Positions 22,119 to 31,253 are shown, counted from the stretch's first letter. The stretch is DNA of 32,671 bases from Bacillota bacterium (GCA_013314855.1 JABUEW010000042.1:1-32671); one strand, 5' to 3'. The notes: generated by a model not told the origin, from the sequence alone. A program made the numbers and translations.

Positions 22119-23012
22119 TTGAAAATTAAGCGGACACTAGGGGAACGAATATTCAATGTATTTAATTACACGTATATGCTTTTCCTTTCATTAATATGTA
22201 TATTGCCACTTGTTCATGTATTGGCCATTTCATTAAGTAATAAAGCAGTTGTTGATGCGGGAAGGGTAACCTTGATACCTATAGGTTTCAATCTCGAATC
22301 CTATAAGTATATACTTACAAAACCCGAGTTTATAAGGGCATTTACAATTACTTTAAAAAGACTTGCTCTTGGCATAAGTATAAATATGCTGCTTACAATA
22401 ATGACTGCATATCCCCTTTCAAAAGAGGTTAAAGCTTTTAAACACAGGACATTTATTGTATGGTATTTCATAATTACCATGCTTTTTGGTGGAGGGTTAA
22501 TACCCTTTTATATGACAGTAAAAGCTACTAAATTGATGGATACGGTTTGGGCACTTGTAATACCTGGAGCAGTACCAATATATAATGTAGTACTTATGCT
22601 TAATTTTTTCAGAAGCTTGCCTAAAGAATTGGAAGAATCTGCTATGATAGATGGTGCAGGACATTGGACGATATTGTGGAAGATATATGTGCCGGTATCT
22701 ACGGCTGGTATAGCGACAATTACCCTGTTTACGGCAGTAGGGCATTGGAATGCATGGTTTGACGGATTAATACTTATGAATAAACCGGAAAACTATCCTT
22801 TACAAAGTTATTTACAAACTGTAATATTGGGTCTTACAACTATGTTGGGTACTACTAGTATAGCTGAAGACTGGAAGGTGCTTCAGGTAATATCAGATAG
22901 AACTGTTAAATCTTCACAAATATTTCTAGGTGCACTTCCTATAATATTAGTATATCCCTTTCTCCAGAGGTACTTTATTAAGGGAATAGTATTAGGAAGT
23001 GTAAAACAATAA
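22119..23012 (+). CDS. ABC sugar transporter permease, YtcP-like
   Basis: The product of about 297 residues is the second membrane subunit of the importer. It starts with KIKRTLGERIFNVFNYTYM, has six predicted transmembrane segments, an ATPase-docking loop ESAMIDGAGHWTILWKIYVP near residue 175, and the family ending QRYFIKGIVLGSVKQ. The longest frame begins at GTG 22101, but the ribosome site AGGAGGG (22105-22111) lies inside that extension and is correctly spaced for TTG 22119, which I take as the start. The family N-terminus also fits TTG 22119. It is followed by a decayed gene whose last codons resemble the same permease family. Confidence 0.9.
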   Translation: MKIKRTLGERIFNVFNYTYMLFLSLICILPLVHVLAISLSNKAVVDAGRVTLIPIGFNLESYKYILTKPEFIRAFTITLKRLALGISINMLLTIMTAYPLSKEVKAFKHRTFIVWYFIITMLFGGGLIPFYMTVKATKLMDTVWALVIPGAVPIYNVVLMLNFFRSLPKELEESAMIDGAGHWTILWKIYVPVSTAGIATITLFTAVGHWNAWFDGLILMNKPENYPLQSYLQTVILGLTTMLGTTSIAEDWKVLQVISDRTVKSSQIFLGALPIILVYPFLQRYFIKGIVLGSVKQ

Positions 23013-23051
23013 CGGGTTTGCATATAGATAAGGTCTTACAGGAGGAAAGAC

Positions 23052-23505
23052 ATGCATCAAAGTACTCAACTTAAAAATAAGAAATGTTTTGTTAAAAAAT
23101 TACTATGTGTTTTTATAACAGTTTGGGAACCTTATATATAATGACTATCATAAAAAGTATCCTTCAGAAAGGGCAGAAACAGCACAGAAATGGAATTCAA
23201 TTATTAAGGAAACTGATGAGAAGTTTGGGTATGCTGCAGTATATGGTGGAAATGCCTATGTGTATGAACCTATAATATATCTTGGGAAGCCTTCACTATT
23301 ACCACTTCCTTCCATGTTGCCTTCCATTTATGATACCTTTAAGAAAGTAGTTGACTCACTGGAATCAGCAAAAATTATTGCCATGGTAACAGAAGAAGTA
23401 GTTATGGCCGCCACTTTTCTTGTAGTGTTACCTTTGTTGATAGTATATTTATTTTTGCAAAGGCAGTTTGTTGAGGGAATTGAACGTACTGGGCTTGTGG
23501 AATAA
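23052..23505 (+). pseudogene. Decayed transporter gene (signal-like start, frame change, permease-like C-terminus)
   Basis: ATG 23052, after a good GGAGGAAAG site, starts a frame with a hydrophobic signal-like segment (CFVKKLLCVFITVWE) that stops at 23139-23141. A second frame, open after a TAA at 23116-23118, continues with YNDYHKKYPSERAETAQKWN, GYAAVYGGNAYVYEPIIYLG and a C-terminal hydrophobic segment ending LFLQRQFVEGIERTGLVE, which closely resembles the end of a MalG-type permease and is unlike the paralogue just upstream. The only start in the second frame is a GTG at 23260 with no ribosome site. I read this as an internally deleted and frameshifted gene, possibly once a binding-protein/permease fusion; the central part is not recognised. 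Confidence 0.6.
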
Positions 23506-23559
23506 TGAGCTAAGTAAATTATATTAAACTTACAAAATATGATATTGGAGGGATCATAT

Positions 23560-24987
23560 ATGAAAATAGTTGTAGGCTCGTTACAGCAAGAAACAAATAC
23601 TTTTAGCCCCATTAAAGCTAGCTGGAAAGACTTTGACTATGTTGCGGGTGAAAGGGTTTTAAGTAAAGTCGCTGTAACCGATGTTTTTAGAGAAGCGGGG
23701 GCAGAATTGATTCCAACTATATATGCAAATGCCGTACCTTCAGGTAGATTGGATAAGGAAAGCTTCAAAAAGCTTTGTAATGAATTGGTAGAGGGTATTC
23801 CTGCCGGAAAAGAGATTGACGGGATCTGGCTCTACCTCCATGGAGCTATGGAAGTAGAGGATATAGGTAGCGGCGAAGTAGCATTATTGTCAATAATACG
23901 TGAGAAAGTTGGTTATAAGGTTCCAATTGCCATAGCCCTTGATTTTCATGCCAATAATTCTGAAGAGATTGTAAAGTATGCCAACATAATATGCGGTTAC
24001 AAAACAGCACCTCATACTGATATGGCAGAAACGCAGATAAGGGCTGCTCAATTATTGCTAAAATGTATTAGAGAAGAACTTCTACCTCAGCCTGTAATTG
24101 TAAGGATACCGCTTATGATTACAGGTGATATGGTAATTACAGAATGCGAACCGATGAAATCAATTATGGAGGAAGCAGAAAGAATTGAAGGCAAACAAGG
24201 TATACTTTCCGTATCGGTTTTCAATGGTCAAAACTGGGTAGATGCTCCTAATGTAGGGGCGAGTGTCATTGTTATTCCTGAAAGTGATAAAGATATGGCA
24301 CTAAAAGAGGCAAAACGCCTGGGTAAGATGTTCTGGGATTGCAGAAAAGATTTCAGATTTCAGGTAGATGCAATGGAACCTGAAGAAGCAGTTGATAAGG
24401 CTCTTAAAGCATCTGAAAACCTTATTTTCATAACCGATTCGGGAGATAATACTACTGCAGGGGCTGCAGGTGATAACACTTATCTACTGAAAATACTTTT
24501 ATCTAAAAATGCCCAAAATACACTTGTAGGCGGCATAACTGATAGTATAGCTGTTAAAGCATGTGAAAAACATAGAGTTGGCGACAGTATACAGCTTACT
24601 ATTGGGGCTAGACTTGCCCCGGAGAAGAGTGAACCTGCCCAAATATGCGGCATATTAAAGAATAAAGGTAATATTCTGGGCTGGGATGGTGAAGATGGTG
24701 GTAAGGCAGTAGTATTGGGAGTCCGAGGAATAGATGTTATTATAACTGAAAATAGATGTGCATTAATTTCACCTGAAATTTTTAAATCTATAGGTATTGA
24801 TGTGTTTAATTACAAAGTTGTTGTTGTAAAACTAGGATACCTATACCCCAAACTTGCCAAAATAGCTCAAATGGCAATTCTGGCACTGACACCGGGTGCG
24901 AGTTGTGAAGCCATTGAAAAACTCGAATTCCACAATATCAAAAGACCGGTATACCCACTTGATACTGATTTTGAGTGGATACCGTAA
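23560..24987 (+). CDS. M81 family (microcystinase C, MlrC-type) metallohydrolase
   Basis: The 475-residue protein belongs to the MlrC/M81 family, zinc enzymes first known for cleaving linearised microcystin fragments and widespread in bacteria with unknown natural substrates. The N-terminal QQETNTFSP, the metal-site motifs YLHGAM (H94) and LDFHANN (D128, H130), the CGYKTAPHTDMAET segment, and the DSGDNTTAGAAGDNTYLL loop that matches the usual DNPGGGAPGD are all present; the C-terminal domain is intact. The longest frame starts at ATG 23539, but TTGGAGGG at 23545-23552 fits ATG 23560. There is no signal peptide, so it acts on a compound already in the cytoplasm. It closes the transporter operon and, with the creatinase-like protein, implies that the imported ligand carries an amide or peptide-like bond. 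Confidence 0.88.
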   Translation: MKIVVGSLQQETNTFSPIKASWKDFDYVAGERVLSKVAVTDVFREAGAELIPTIYANAVPSGRLDKESFKKLCNELVEGIPAGKEIDGIWLYLHGAMEVEDIGSGEVALLSIIREKVGYKVPIAIALDFHANNSEEIVKYANIICGYKTAPHTDMAETQIRAAQLLLKCIREELLPQPVIVRIPLMITGDMVITECEPMKSIMEEAERIEGKQGILSVSVFNGQNWVDAPNVGASVIVIPESDKDMALKEAKRLGKMFWDCRKDFRFQVDAMEPEEAVDKALKASENLIFITDSGDNTTAGAAGDNTYLLKILLSKNAQNTLVGGITDSIAVKACEKHRVGDSIQLTIGARLAPEKSEPAQICGILKNKGNILGWDGEDGGKAVVLGVRGIDVIITENRCALISPEIFKSIGIDVFNYKVVVVKLGYLYPKLAKIAQMAILALTPGASCEAIEKLEFHNIKRPVYPLDTDFEWIP

Positions 24988-25016
24988 AAAATATGTAGAA
25001 ATTTAAAAATATAATA

Positions 25017-25030
25017 TGCAAACGTTATTA
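25017..25030 (+). promoter_or_regulatory. LacI-family operator 5 (upstream copy, lacI-type gene)
   Basis: TGCAAACGTTATTA lies 30 bp after the M81 stop and departs from the other copies at one position (C to T near the end). Its centre is 230 bp upstream of operator 6. Confidence 0.6.
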
Positions 25031-25049
25031 ATCGGATGTGCAAAAATAT

Positions 25050-25078
25050 TTGACATCAATATCAAGAATTGATAATAT
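25050..25078 (+). promoter_or_regulatory. Possible promoter of the LacI-type regulator
   Basis: A consensus TTGACA (25050-25055) is followed after 17 bp by TAATAT (25073-25078). A second, weaker -10 (TAAAAT, 25234-25239) ends 7 nt before operator 6 and may be the autoregulated start. Confidence 0.45.
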
Positions 25079-25246
25079 TATTTTAAATATAATGTCGTTT
25101 TAATATTGAAATTGTGGTAATGTAAACAAGATTGCTTTAAATTTAAATGGCAAAATATAACAAAATATATAACTTAATAAGAATACTGTAAACCTTTGTT
25201 TTAAAGGCAACTATATTTAATATAACTATCAAATAAAATATAGTTG

Positions 25247-25260
25247 TGCAAACGATAACA
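25247..25260 (+). promoter_or_regulatory. LacI-family operator 6 (next to the regulator's ribosome site)
   Basis: TGCAAACGATAACA ends 19 bp before the regulator's ATG and just ahead of its ribosome site. Binding here would block initiation or elongation and implies autoregulation. Confidence 0.7.
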
Positions 25261-25279
25261 TTATATTGGAGGAGAAGCA

Positions 25280-26305
25280 ATGTCAGCCACTTTAAAGGAT
25301 GTAGCAAAAAAATTAAATATTTCAGTTTCTACTGTTTCAAGGGTAGTAAATGATAAGAGTTATGTGAGCCCAAAGACAAGAGAAAAAGTTTTAAAAGCTC
25401 TAGAAGAGATGAATTATTCGCCCAACCAGGTAGCGAGAAGCTTAAAAAAGAAGTCTACAAATACTATAGGAATAGTTGTGCCTGATATTAGTGAAGTCTT
25501 TTTCGCCCATGTAATTAAAGGAATTGATGAAGTTCTCAGTAATAATGGGTATTCAATTATTTTATGTGATACCGGTGAAAAACCTGAAAAAGAAGAATTA
25601 TATTTAAACTTACTTATAGAAAAGCAAATAGATGGGATTATACTGGCCACAGTAAGCAAAAAACATGTGACTCTTCAGAGAATAATTGATAAAGCTTTGC
25701 CTGTAATATTTATAGATAACCTTCCTAATTTAAAAAGAGGATATGATTCTGTCATGATTGACAATAGCAAGGCCAGCTATATTGCAGTAGAACATTTAAT
25801 TAAACTGGGGCATAGAAACATAGGTATAATAACGGGTAAACAGGATGAAACCACAGGGTATGAGCGCTTACTGGGGTATAAAAAGGCTCTTCAGGATAAC
25901 AATATTAAAGTTGATGAAAACTTGATTACTATTGGGGATTTTAAGGAGAAATCCGGCTATGAAAATATGAAAATCCTATTAGAAAGGAATAAGGATATTA
26001 CAGCAGTTTATGTGGTGAGCAGTAAGATGACATATGGAGCAATAAAAGCAATAACCGAAAGAGGGTTAAAAATACCTAAAGACATTGCTCTGGTTGGTTT
26101 TGATGTACATGACCCATCAGGGCTGATTACTCCCAGTATTACTACTATGATTCAACCTGAAGAGCATATTGGCCAAGTAGCAGCAGAATTAATACTAAAG
26201 AGGTTAAAAGAGAATGGAGAAAGACATAACCAGAAAATAATTTTGGAACCTGAACTTTTAATAAGAGATTCCTGCGGAGGACTAAATGTAAATAAATGCA
26301 AATAG
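25280..26305 (+). CDS. LacI-family transcriptional regulator of the local regulon
   Basis: The 341-residue protein has a canonical LacI N-terminus: ATLKDVAKKLNISVSTVSRV is the helix-turn-helix, followed by the hinge helix (NQVARSLKKKSTNTIGIVVP), and a periplasmic-binding-protein-like sensor domain from about residue 60 to 335 (HVIKGIDEVLSNNGY, DGIILA, GHRNIGIITG, ALVGFDVHDPSGLITPSIT). Hinge and sensor are intact, so it should bind an effector such as a sugar derived from the imported compound. The start follows TTGGAGGAG at a good distance. Six matching operators occur in the 15 kb upstream, two before this gene itself, which makes it the obvious regulator of the three units. It ends in a strong intrinsic terminator. 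CcpA is unlikely, as it would not sit in such a cluster. Confidence 0.93.
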   Translation: MSATLKDVAKKLNISVSTVSRVVNDKSYVSPKTREKVLKALEEMNYSPNQVARSLKKKSTNTIGIVVPDISEVFFAHVIKGIDEVLSNNGYSIILCDTGEKPEKEELYLNLLIEKQIDGIILATVSKKHVTLQRIIDKALPVIFIDNLPNLKRGYDSVMIDNSKASYIAVEHLIKLGHRNIGIITGKQDETTGYERLLGYKKALQDNNIKVDENLITIGDFKEKSGYENMKILLERNKDITAVYVVSSKMTYGAIKAITERGLKIPKDIALVGFDVHDPSGLITPSITTMIQPEEHIGQVAAELILKRLKENGERHNQKIILEPELLIRDSCGGLNVNKCK

Positions 26306-26330
26306 AAGATGAGATTTTAAGAAGTACCGA

Positions 26331-26374
26331 GGGCATAGTAGGGGGAAACCTTCCTTTATTACTATGCCCTTTTT
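26331..26374 (+). terminator. Intrinsic terminator after the LacI-type gene
   Basis: GGGCATAGTA (26331-26340) pairs perfectly with TACTATGCCC (26360-26369), directly followed by TTTTT (26370-26374). It separates the regulon from the rhamnosidase unit downstream. Confidence 0.92.
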
Positions 26375-26493
26375 AGCTACCACGAACTATTGAGCACTTA
26401 CGTAAAGGAAGATGCAGCTTTATGTGAAGGAACATTTAAAGCAGGAGACTACATTTATTTTAATCCGGAATAATATTCATGTAAGGAATGCTC

Positions 26494-26522
26494 TAGACAA
26501 TCTGACAACAATAATGTATAGT
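26494..26522 (+). promoter_or_regulatory. Promoter of the rhamnosidase unit
   Basis: TAGACA (26494-26499) and TATAGT (26517-26522) each match consensus at five of six positions and are 17 bp apart. The predicted start lies about 20 nt before ATG 26550, so the upstream ATG 26412 would not be transcribed from it. No copy of the LacI operator is present here. Confidence 0.6.
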
Positions 26523-26549
26523 ATTGCCCAGAAAGGAGTGTCTTTTTGT

Positions 26550-29534
26550 ATGGATATCAAAAAATTTGAATCACCTGATTGCATATTCAGACCAGCACCT
26601 TTCTGGAGCTGGAATGACAAACTTGATAAAGGTGAACTTGAAAGGCAAATACAGGAGATGGCCGACAAAGGGTGGGGAGGATACTTTATGCACTCAAGGG
26701 TCGGCCTGGTTACAGGGTATCTGTCAACTGATTGGATGGACCTCGTCAAAGCATGTGCTGAAAAAGCCAGGGAAACCGGTACTTACGCCTGGCTCTATGA
26801 TGAAGATAAGTGGCCTTCAGGTTTTGCGGGAGGAGAGGTCCCCAAAAATGAAAAATATAGAAGTCGTGCACTGGTGTTACTTAAAGATGACCAGATAACG
26901 GAAAATGACCAGGTATTGCAAAGGCATGAACATGATGGTGTAGTGTACAATATATGTAGAAGAATATCACCCCTTGGTAATGCCTGGTTTAATGGGATGT
27001 CATATGTTGACCTGATGAACCCTGAGGCGGTTGATGCATTTATTAAGTGTACACATGAAAGATATAAAGAATATTGTGGAGAATACTTCGGAAAGGAAAT
27101 CCCGGGAATTTTTACCGATGAACCCTGTTATCTGATGTCCGGACATTATAATGTACCTGTAATGCCATGGTCTGATTACCTCCCGGAATTCTTCAATAAG
27201 CTTAAAGGTTACAATATTTTGTCACATCTTACGGAGTTGTTCTTTGAAACCGGGGATTATAAAAGGATACGGTTTGACTTTTTTGACAGCGCCACAAGGC
27301 TATTTATGGAAAACTTTACAAAGAGATATTATGATTGGTGTGAAAAAAACAATCTGATAATGACTGGGCATTTTATGGCGGAAGACAACCTTATTTCACA
27401 GCTCTCATGGATAGGTGCTGCAATGCCACATTACCAATATATGCACTGGCCAGGCATAGATAAACTTGGCAGGAATATAGAACAGGTAGTTACCGTAAAG
27501 CAGGTAACTTCGGTGGTAGACCAACTTGGAAAGGAACGGGCATTTTGTGAAGTTTTTGGGTGTGTAGGGCAACAAGTAAGTTTTTTCCATAGAAAGTGGA
27601 TTGCAGACTGGCAAGCAGTTCTTGGTATAAGCTTTGTGAACCATCACCTTTCGCTTTATTCTATGCGTGGAGAGAGAAAGAGGGATTATCCTGCCAACCT
27701 TTACTATCAGCAGCCCTGGTGGAAAAACGAAAAGAATTTTGCCGACTATATTGGAAGGCTTTCATATACGGTATCCCAGGGTAAAAGAAAGGTCGATATA
27801 CTTCTGTTACATCCAATAGCCAGTGCATGGAGTACATATTCACCTATTAAAACCGATAGTTCAATAAAATTTATGCAGGGTGGCGCAGATAATTTTGACA
27901 GGCTGGCAAAAGAGCTTATTGCAAACAAACTTGACTTCCATTTTGGGGATGAAATCATAATGGAGAAACATTGCAGGGTTTACAATGGTAAAATTGAGGT
28001 AGGACAGCATAGTTATTCGTGTGTCGTTGTTCCTCCAATGATAACATTAAGGAAAAACACCCTAAAACTTATAAGTGAATTTGCCAACTATGGAAATTTA
28101 ATTATGATGAAACCTGGCCCGGAAAGAATTGATGGAATAGAAACCGAAATACAGTGGCCACAAAGTATTAGATGGGCAAGTTCAATCGAGGAAGTGCTAA
28201 ATATCTTGGATTCTTTATACCCGGATAGAATAAGTATAACTGACAGGCTTTCCGGCAGTCCGGCAAAAAAAATCATATTGCAGCAAAGAGCGCTTGAAAA
28301 CGGTGAAATGTTGTTATTTGCAAATACTGATGAAAAGAGGGACATTTCAGCGGAAATCCGGATTCCCGGGGAACATGAACTAACCGCTGCCGATATTTGC
28401 AGCGGAAAGCTGTATAAAATTCCCTACAGGCTGGAAAACGGCTGCACAATACTGGAAGTTAAATTTTATCCTGCAGGGTCACTTTTACTTTTTATGGATA
28501 TGAAAGTACAGGATGCCAATCCTTCTCCGACAGTGCTGGATTCGGGTATTGAATTTTTTACACTGGGTGATTCGTCATTAATTATTGAAAACTGGAGTAC
28601 TCATATCCTTGAAGAAAATGTACTCCCGCTTAATGATGTCACATTATATTTAAACGGTAAAAAAGTAGCGGACAGACAACCGCTGGCTATGGTATGGCAC
28701 AACTTATTCTATAAGGCTGAAGATGGAACACCGTTCAGTGCCGAATACAATTTTAAAGTAATCAACATACCCGAGGGAGAGGTTTTCGCTGCAATAGAAA
28801 ATGCAGAAAATCTAGACTGTATTACTATAAATGGTAACCGGGTGAAACCGATGAAAACACCTGGGGAAATGGGAAGGTTTGATGTTAACAAGAACTGGAA
28901 AGATATAAGTTTTACAAAAGTTTCTCTGACGGGATTCATCAAGCAAGGTATCAATACTTTAAAGATAGAGGGTAAAAAGATTAATAATATAACAGGTCCT
29001 GGAACTCACATAGGGGTTAAGGACTTTAAAAACCATAATGCTACTGAAGTCGAAACCGTATATATTGTTGGGAAGTTTTCAGTAGTAGATGAAAACAGGA
29101 CGGTGTTCAGTATTGATGGAAGTATATTCGAACCTGATCACAAGGACATTACATCTTCAGGATATCCATTTTATGCCGGAAGTATTACACTTACAGCATC
29201 TGTAAATCTCGAAAATACAGGCAAAAAGGTATATCTTAGACTAAACAATATAAATGCTGCAAGTGCGAGTGTCAACGTCAACGGAAGGAATATTGGCCTT
29301 AAGTACTGGGAACCCTTCATATATGACATAACAGATGCCGTTGTTAAGGGAAGCAATGAAATAGAAGTAACTCTTGATACTACACTATTTAACCTCATGG
29401 GCCCGAATAGGATAAAGGATATTGTTGAAAAAGAATATGTTGGTCCTCACACATTTATTGCTTTTGATCAATATAAGGAAAAGTATGAATTGCTTCCGTT
29501 CGGTATGGGAAATGCAAGCATTTATGTGATATAG
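26550..29534 (+). CDS. GH106-type alpha-L-rhamnosidase family glycoside hydrolase
   Basis: The protein of about 994 residues has the GH106-like layout. The N-terminus (FRPAPFWSWNDKL, GGYFMHSRVGL, AWLYDEDKWPSGFAGG) is the hallmark of the family's barrel. IFTDEPCY places a likely catalytic or metal-site glutamate at E191. A Rossmann-like domain follows at about 410-540, then beta domains; near residue 890 a carbohydrate-binding-type jelly roll appears (VYLRLNNINAASASVNVNGR). The frame is open from 26412, but the AAAGGAG site at 26532-26538 and the promoter at 26494-26522 favour ATG 26550. No signal peptide, so it works on imported rhamnosylated oligosaccharides or glycosides. It is followed after 63 bp by a broken GH78 gene, and the two were probably one operon. 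Rhamnosidase specificity is inferred from the family. Confidence 0.82.
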   Translation: MDIKKFESPDCIFRPAPFWSWNDKLDKGELERQIQEMADKGWGGYFMHSRVGLVTGYLSTDWMDLVKACAEKARETGTYAWLYDEDKWPSGFAGGEVPKNEKYRSRALVLLKDDQITENDQVLQRHEHDGVVYNICRRISPLGNAWFNGMSYVDLMNPEAVDAFIKCTHERYKEYCGEYFGKEIPGIFTDEPCYLMSGHYNVPVMPWSDYLPEFFNKLKGYNILSHLTELFFETGDYKRIRFDFFDSATRLFMENFTKRYYDWCEKNNLIMTGHFMAEDNLISQLSWIGAAMPHYQYMHWPGIDKLGRNIEQVVTVKQVTSVVDQLGKERAFCEVFGCVGQQVSFFHRKWIADWQAVLGISFVNHHLSLYSMRGERKRDYPANLYYQQPWWKNEKNFADYIGRLSYTVSQGKRKVDILLLHPIASAWSTYSPIKTDSSIKFMQGGADNFDRLAKELIANKLDFHFGDEIIMEKHCRVYNGKIEVGQHSYSCVVVPPMITLRKNTLKLISEFANYGNLIMMKPGPERIDGIETEIQWPQSIRWASSIEEVLNILDSLYPDRISITDRLSGSPAKKIILQQRALENGEMLLFANTDEKRDISAEIRIPGEHELTAADICSGKLYKIPYRLENGCTILEVKFYPAGSLLLFMDMKVQDANPSPTVLDSGIEFFTLGDSSLIIENWSTHILEENVLPLNDVTLYLNGKKVADRQPLAMVWHNLFYKAEDGTPFSAEYNFKVINIPEGEVFAAIENAENLDCITINGNRVKPMKTPGEMGRFDVNKNWKDISFTKVSLTGFIKQGINTLKIEGKKINNITGPGTHIGVKDFKNHNATEVETVYIVGKFSVVDENRTVFSIDGSIFEPDHKDITSSGYPFYAGSITLTASVNLENTGKKVYLRLNNINAASASVNVNGRNIGLKYWEPFIYDITDAVVKGSNEIEVTLDTTLFNLMGPNRIKDIVEKEYVGPHTFIAFDQYKEKYELLPFGMGNASIYVI

Positions 29535-29597
29535 CAATGATTCCGGATTTGGGAGGGTGTTTTATAACATCCACAGATGTAATAGAGGTGGTTTTAA

Positions 29598-31222
29598 TTG
29601 TCTAAAGGTTTTAAAGTCGGTAATCTTACTTGTAACTATCTGAAAAATCCAGTTGGAATAGATTCCAAACCTCGTTTTTCGTGGAAACTTTACTCAGCAG
29701 TCCGCGGGCAACGCCAAACTGCATATCGACTGCTTGTTTCAAGCTCCAAAGAGAATTTTGATTGCGGCATTTATGATGCATGGGATAGTGGAAAGATTGC
29801 GTCATCAGACAGCGTACATATCGTCTACGCCGGAAAAACTCTATTGCCGCGTACACGCTACTGGTGGAAGGTTGTGGCGTATGATATGGAAGATATGCCT
29901 TTTGAAAGTGAAGCTGCATTCTTTGAAACCGGCAAAATGAATGAGAAATGGAATGCAAACTGGATTACAGCAAATTATATAAGAAATGAGTCTACTGCTT
30001 TTATTGCCCCATTTCTCCGCACTTCCTTCGAGCTTCATTGTACTCCTGTAGAGGCAAGGCTATATATCTGCGGACTGGGATATTTTTATGCCTATATCAA
30101 CGGTGTAAAACCTTCGGATGATGTGCTTTCTACTGCTTTTACCCGGTTTGATAGCACTGTTCTGTACCTCACATATGATGTCACGGAACTGCTAAAACCC
30201 GGCAAGAATGCTCTTGGTGTAATTTTAGGCAATGGCTGGTATAATTGTTTTACTGAAGACCCATGGAATACACGCCAGGCAACATGGAGACATTGGCCAA
30301 AAGTTATTGCAGAGCTACACATAAAACTTTCCGATGGCAGCGAGACCGTTATAATCACTAATCAGTCATGGAAGTCTGCACAGAGCCCTATTATTTTTAA
30401 CGGTATAAGAAACGGGGAATTTTATGATGCGCGTCTTGAAATACCGGGCTGGAATACTCCCGAGTTTGATGATTCAAAATGGGAAACTGCAAAAATAATT
30501 CGTCCACCTGGTGGGGTACTGCGTGCTTTTGAGCTTCAGCCCATAAGAATAACCCGTGAATTTCCGGCTGTGAAGAAATGGCGATCACCTTCAGGTACAT
30601 GGATATTTGATATGGGACAGAACTTTTCCGGTGTTGCAAGAATCAAAGTAGAGGGGAAAGCAGGCACAGAAGTGGTAATTAAGTATTCCGATATGCTCAA
30701 AGAAGACAATCTTAGCTTAAACCAGGTTCCGATTGCCGGCTTTGTAAAAAGTGGCGAGTTTCAGACTGACAAATATATAAAAAAGAGCGATGAGGTTGAA
30801 ATATGGCAGCCGGTTTTTGTGTATCACGGATTCCAGTACATAGAGCTTTCCGGACTTGATTACGAGCCTGGTCTGGATGCTGTGACTGGCCTTGTCATGC
30901 ATACTGATTTTGAAGAAAGAGGGCATTTTAGGTGTTCTGACGAACTTCTGAATACTGTCCAAAAGCTTTGTTATTGGTCGACGGTTTCAAACTATCACAG
31001 CATACCCACTGACTGCCCCCATAGAGAAAAGAATGGCTGGACAGGCGATTGGGTTCTTATGCAACACTTTATCTTCCAGTATACTACAATGGTAAGATAA
31101 AGGAAAACGGGGGCAGTATTGAAGGAGTATTCGGCATTAATATGGACATAAAAGGAAACAACCTTGTTTTAACTTTGGTTTCAGGCAAATATAAATTTGA
31201 AATTTGCAGGAGCACAGAATAA
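29598..31222 (+). pseudogene. GH78 alpha-L-rhamnosidase gene with internal deletion and frameshift
   Basis: A TTG start, 6 nt after GAGGTGG, opens a 500-codon frame with the N-terminal GH78 domains: the fibronectin-like region (NPVGIDSKPRFSWKL), the Bac_rhamnosid_N jelly roll (YICGLGYFYAYINGVKPSD, VILGNGWYN) and the concanavalin-like domain (FDMGQNFSGVARIKVEG). The frame reaches the catalytic motif DCPHREKNGWTGD (D472, D484) and stops 13 codons later at 31098-31100. A -1 frame from about 31082 then reads NGKIKENGGSIEGVFG and LTLVSGKYKFEI, the usual GH78 C-terminal tail, to a TAA at 31220-31222. The roughly 300-400 residue (alpha/alpha)6 barrel between them is missing. A shortened protein could still be made but should have no activity. 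Confidence 0.85.
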
Positions 31223-31253
31223 TTTGTGCTACCTGCTCTTTTGATAATTTTTT
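31206..31253 (+). terminator. Intrinsic terminator overlapping the end of the GH78 pseudogene
   Basis: GCAGGAGCACA (31206-31216) pairs with TGTGCT and CCTGC (31225-31236, one bulged A), followed by a T-rich stretch (31237-31253). The ancestral stop codon lies in the loop region. Confidence 0.75.

Noticed and set aside
26412-26549. N-terminal extension of the GH106-type protein from ATG 26412
   Set aside because: No ribosome site, no similarity to the family, and the predicted promoter lies downstream of it.
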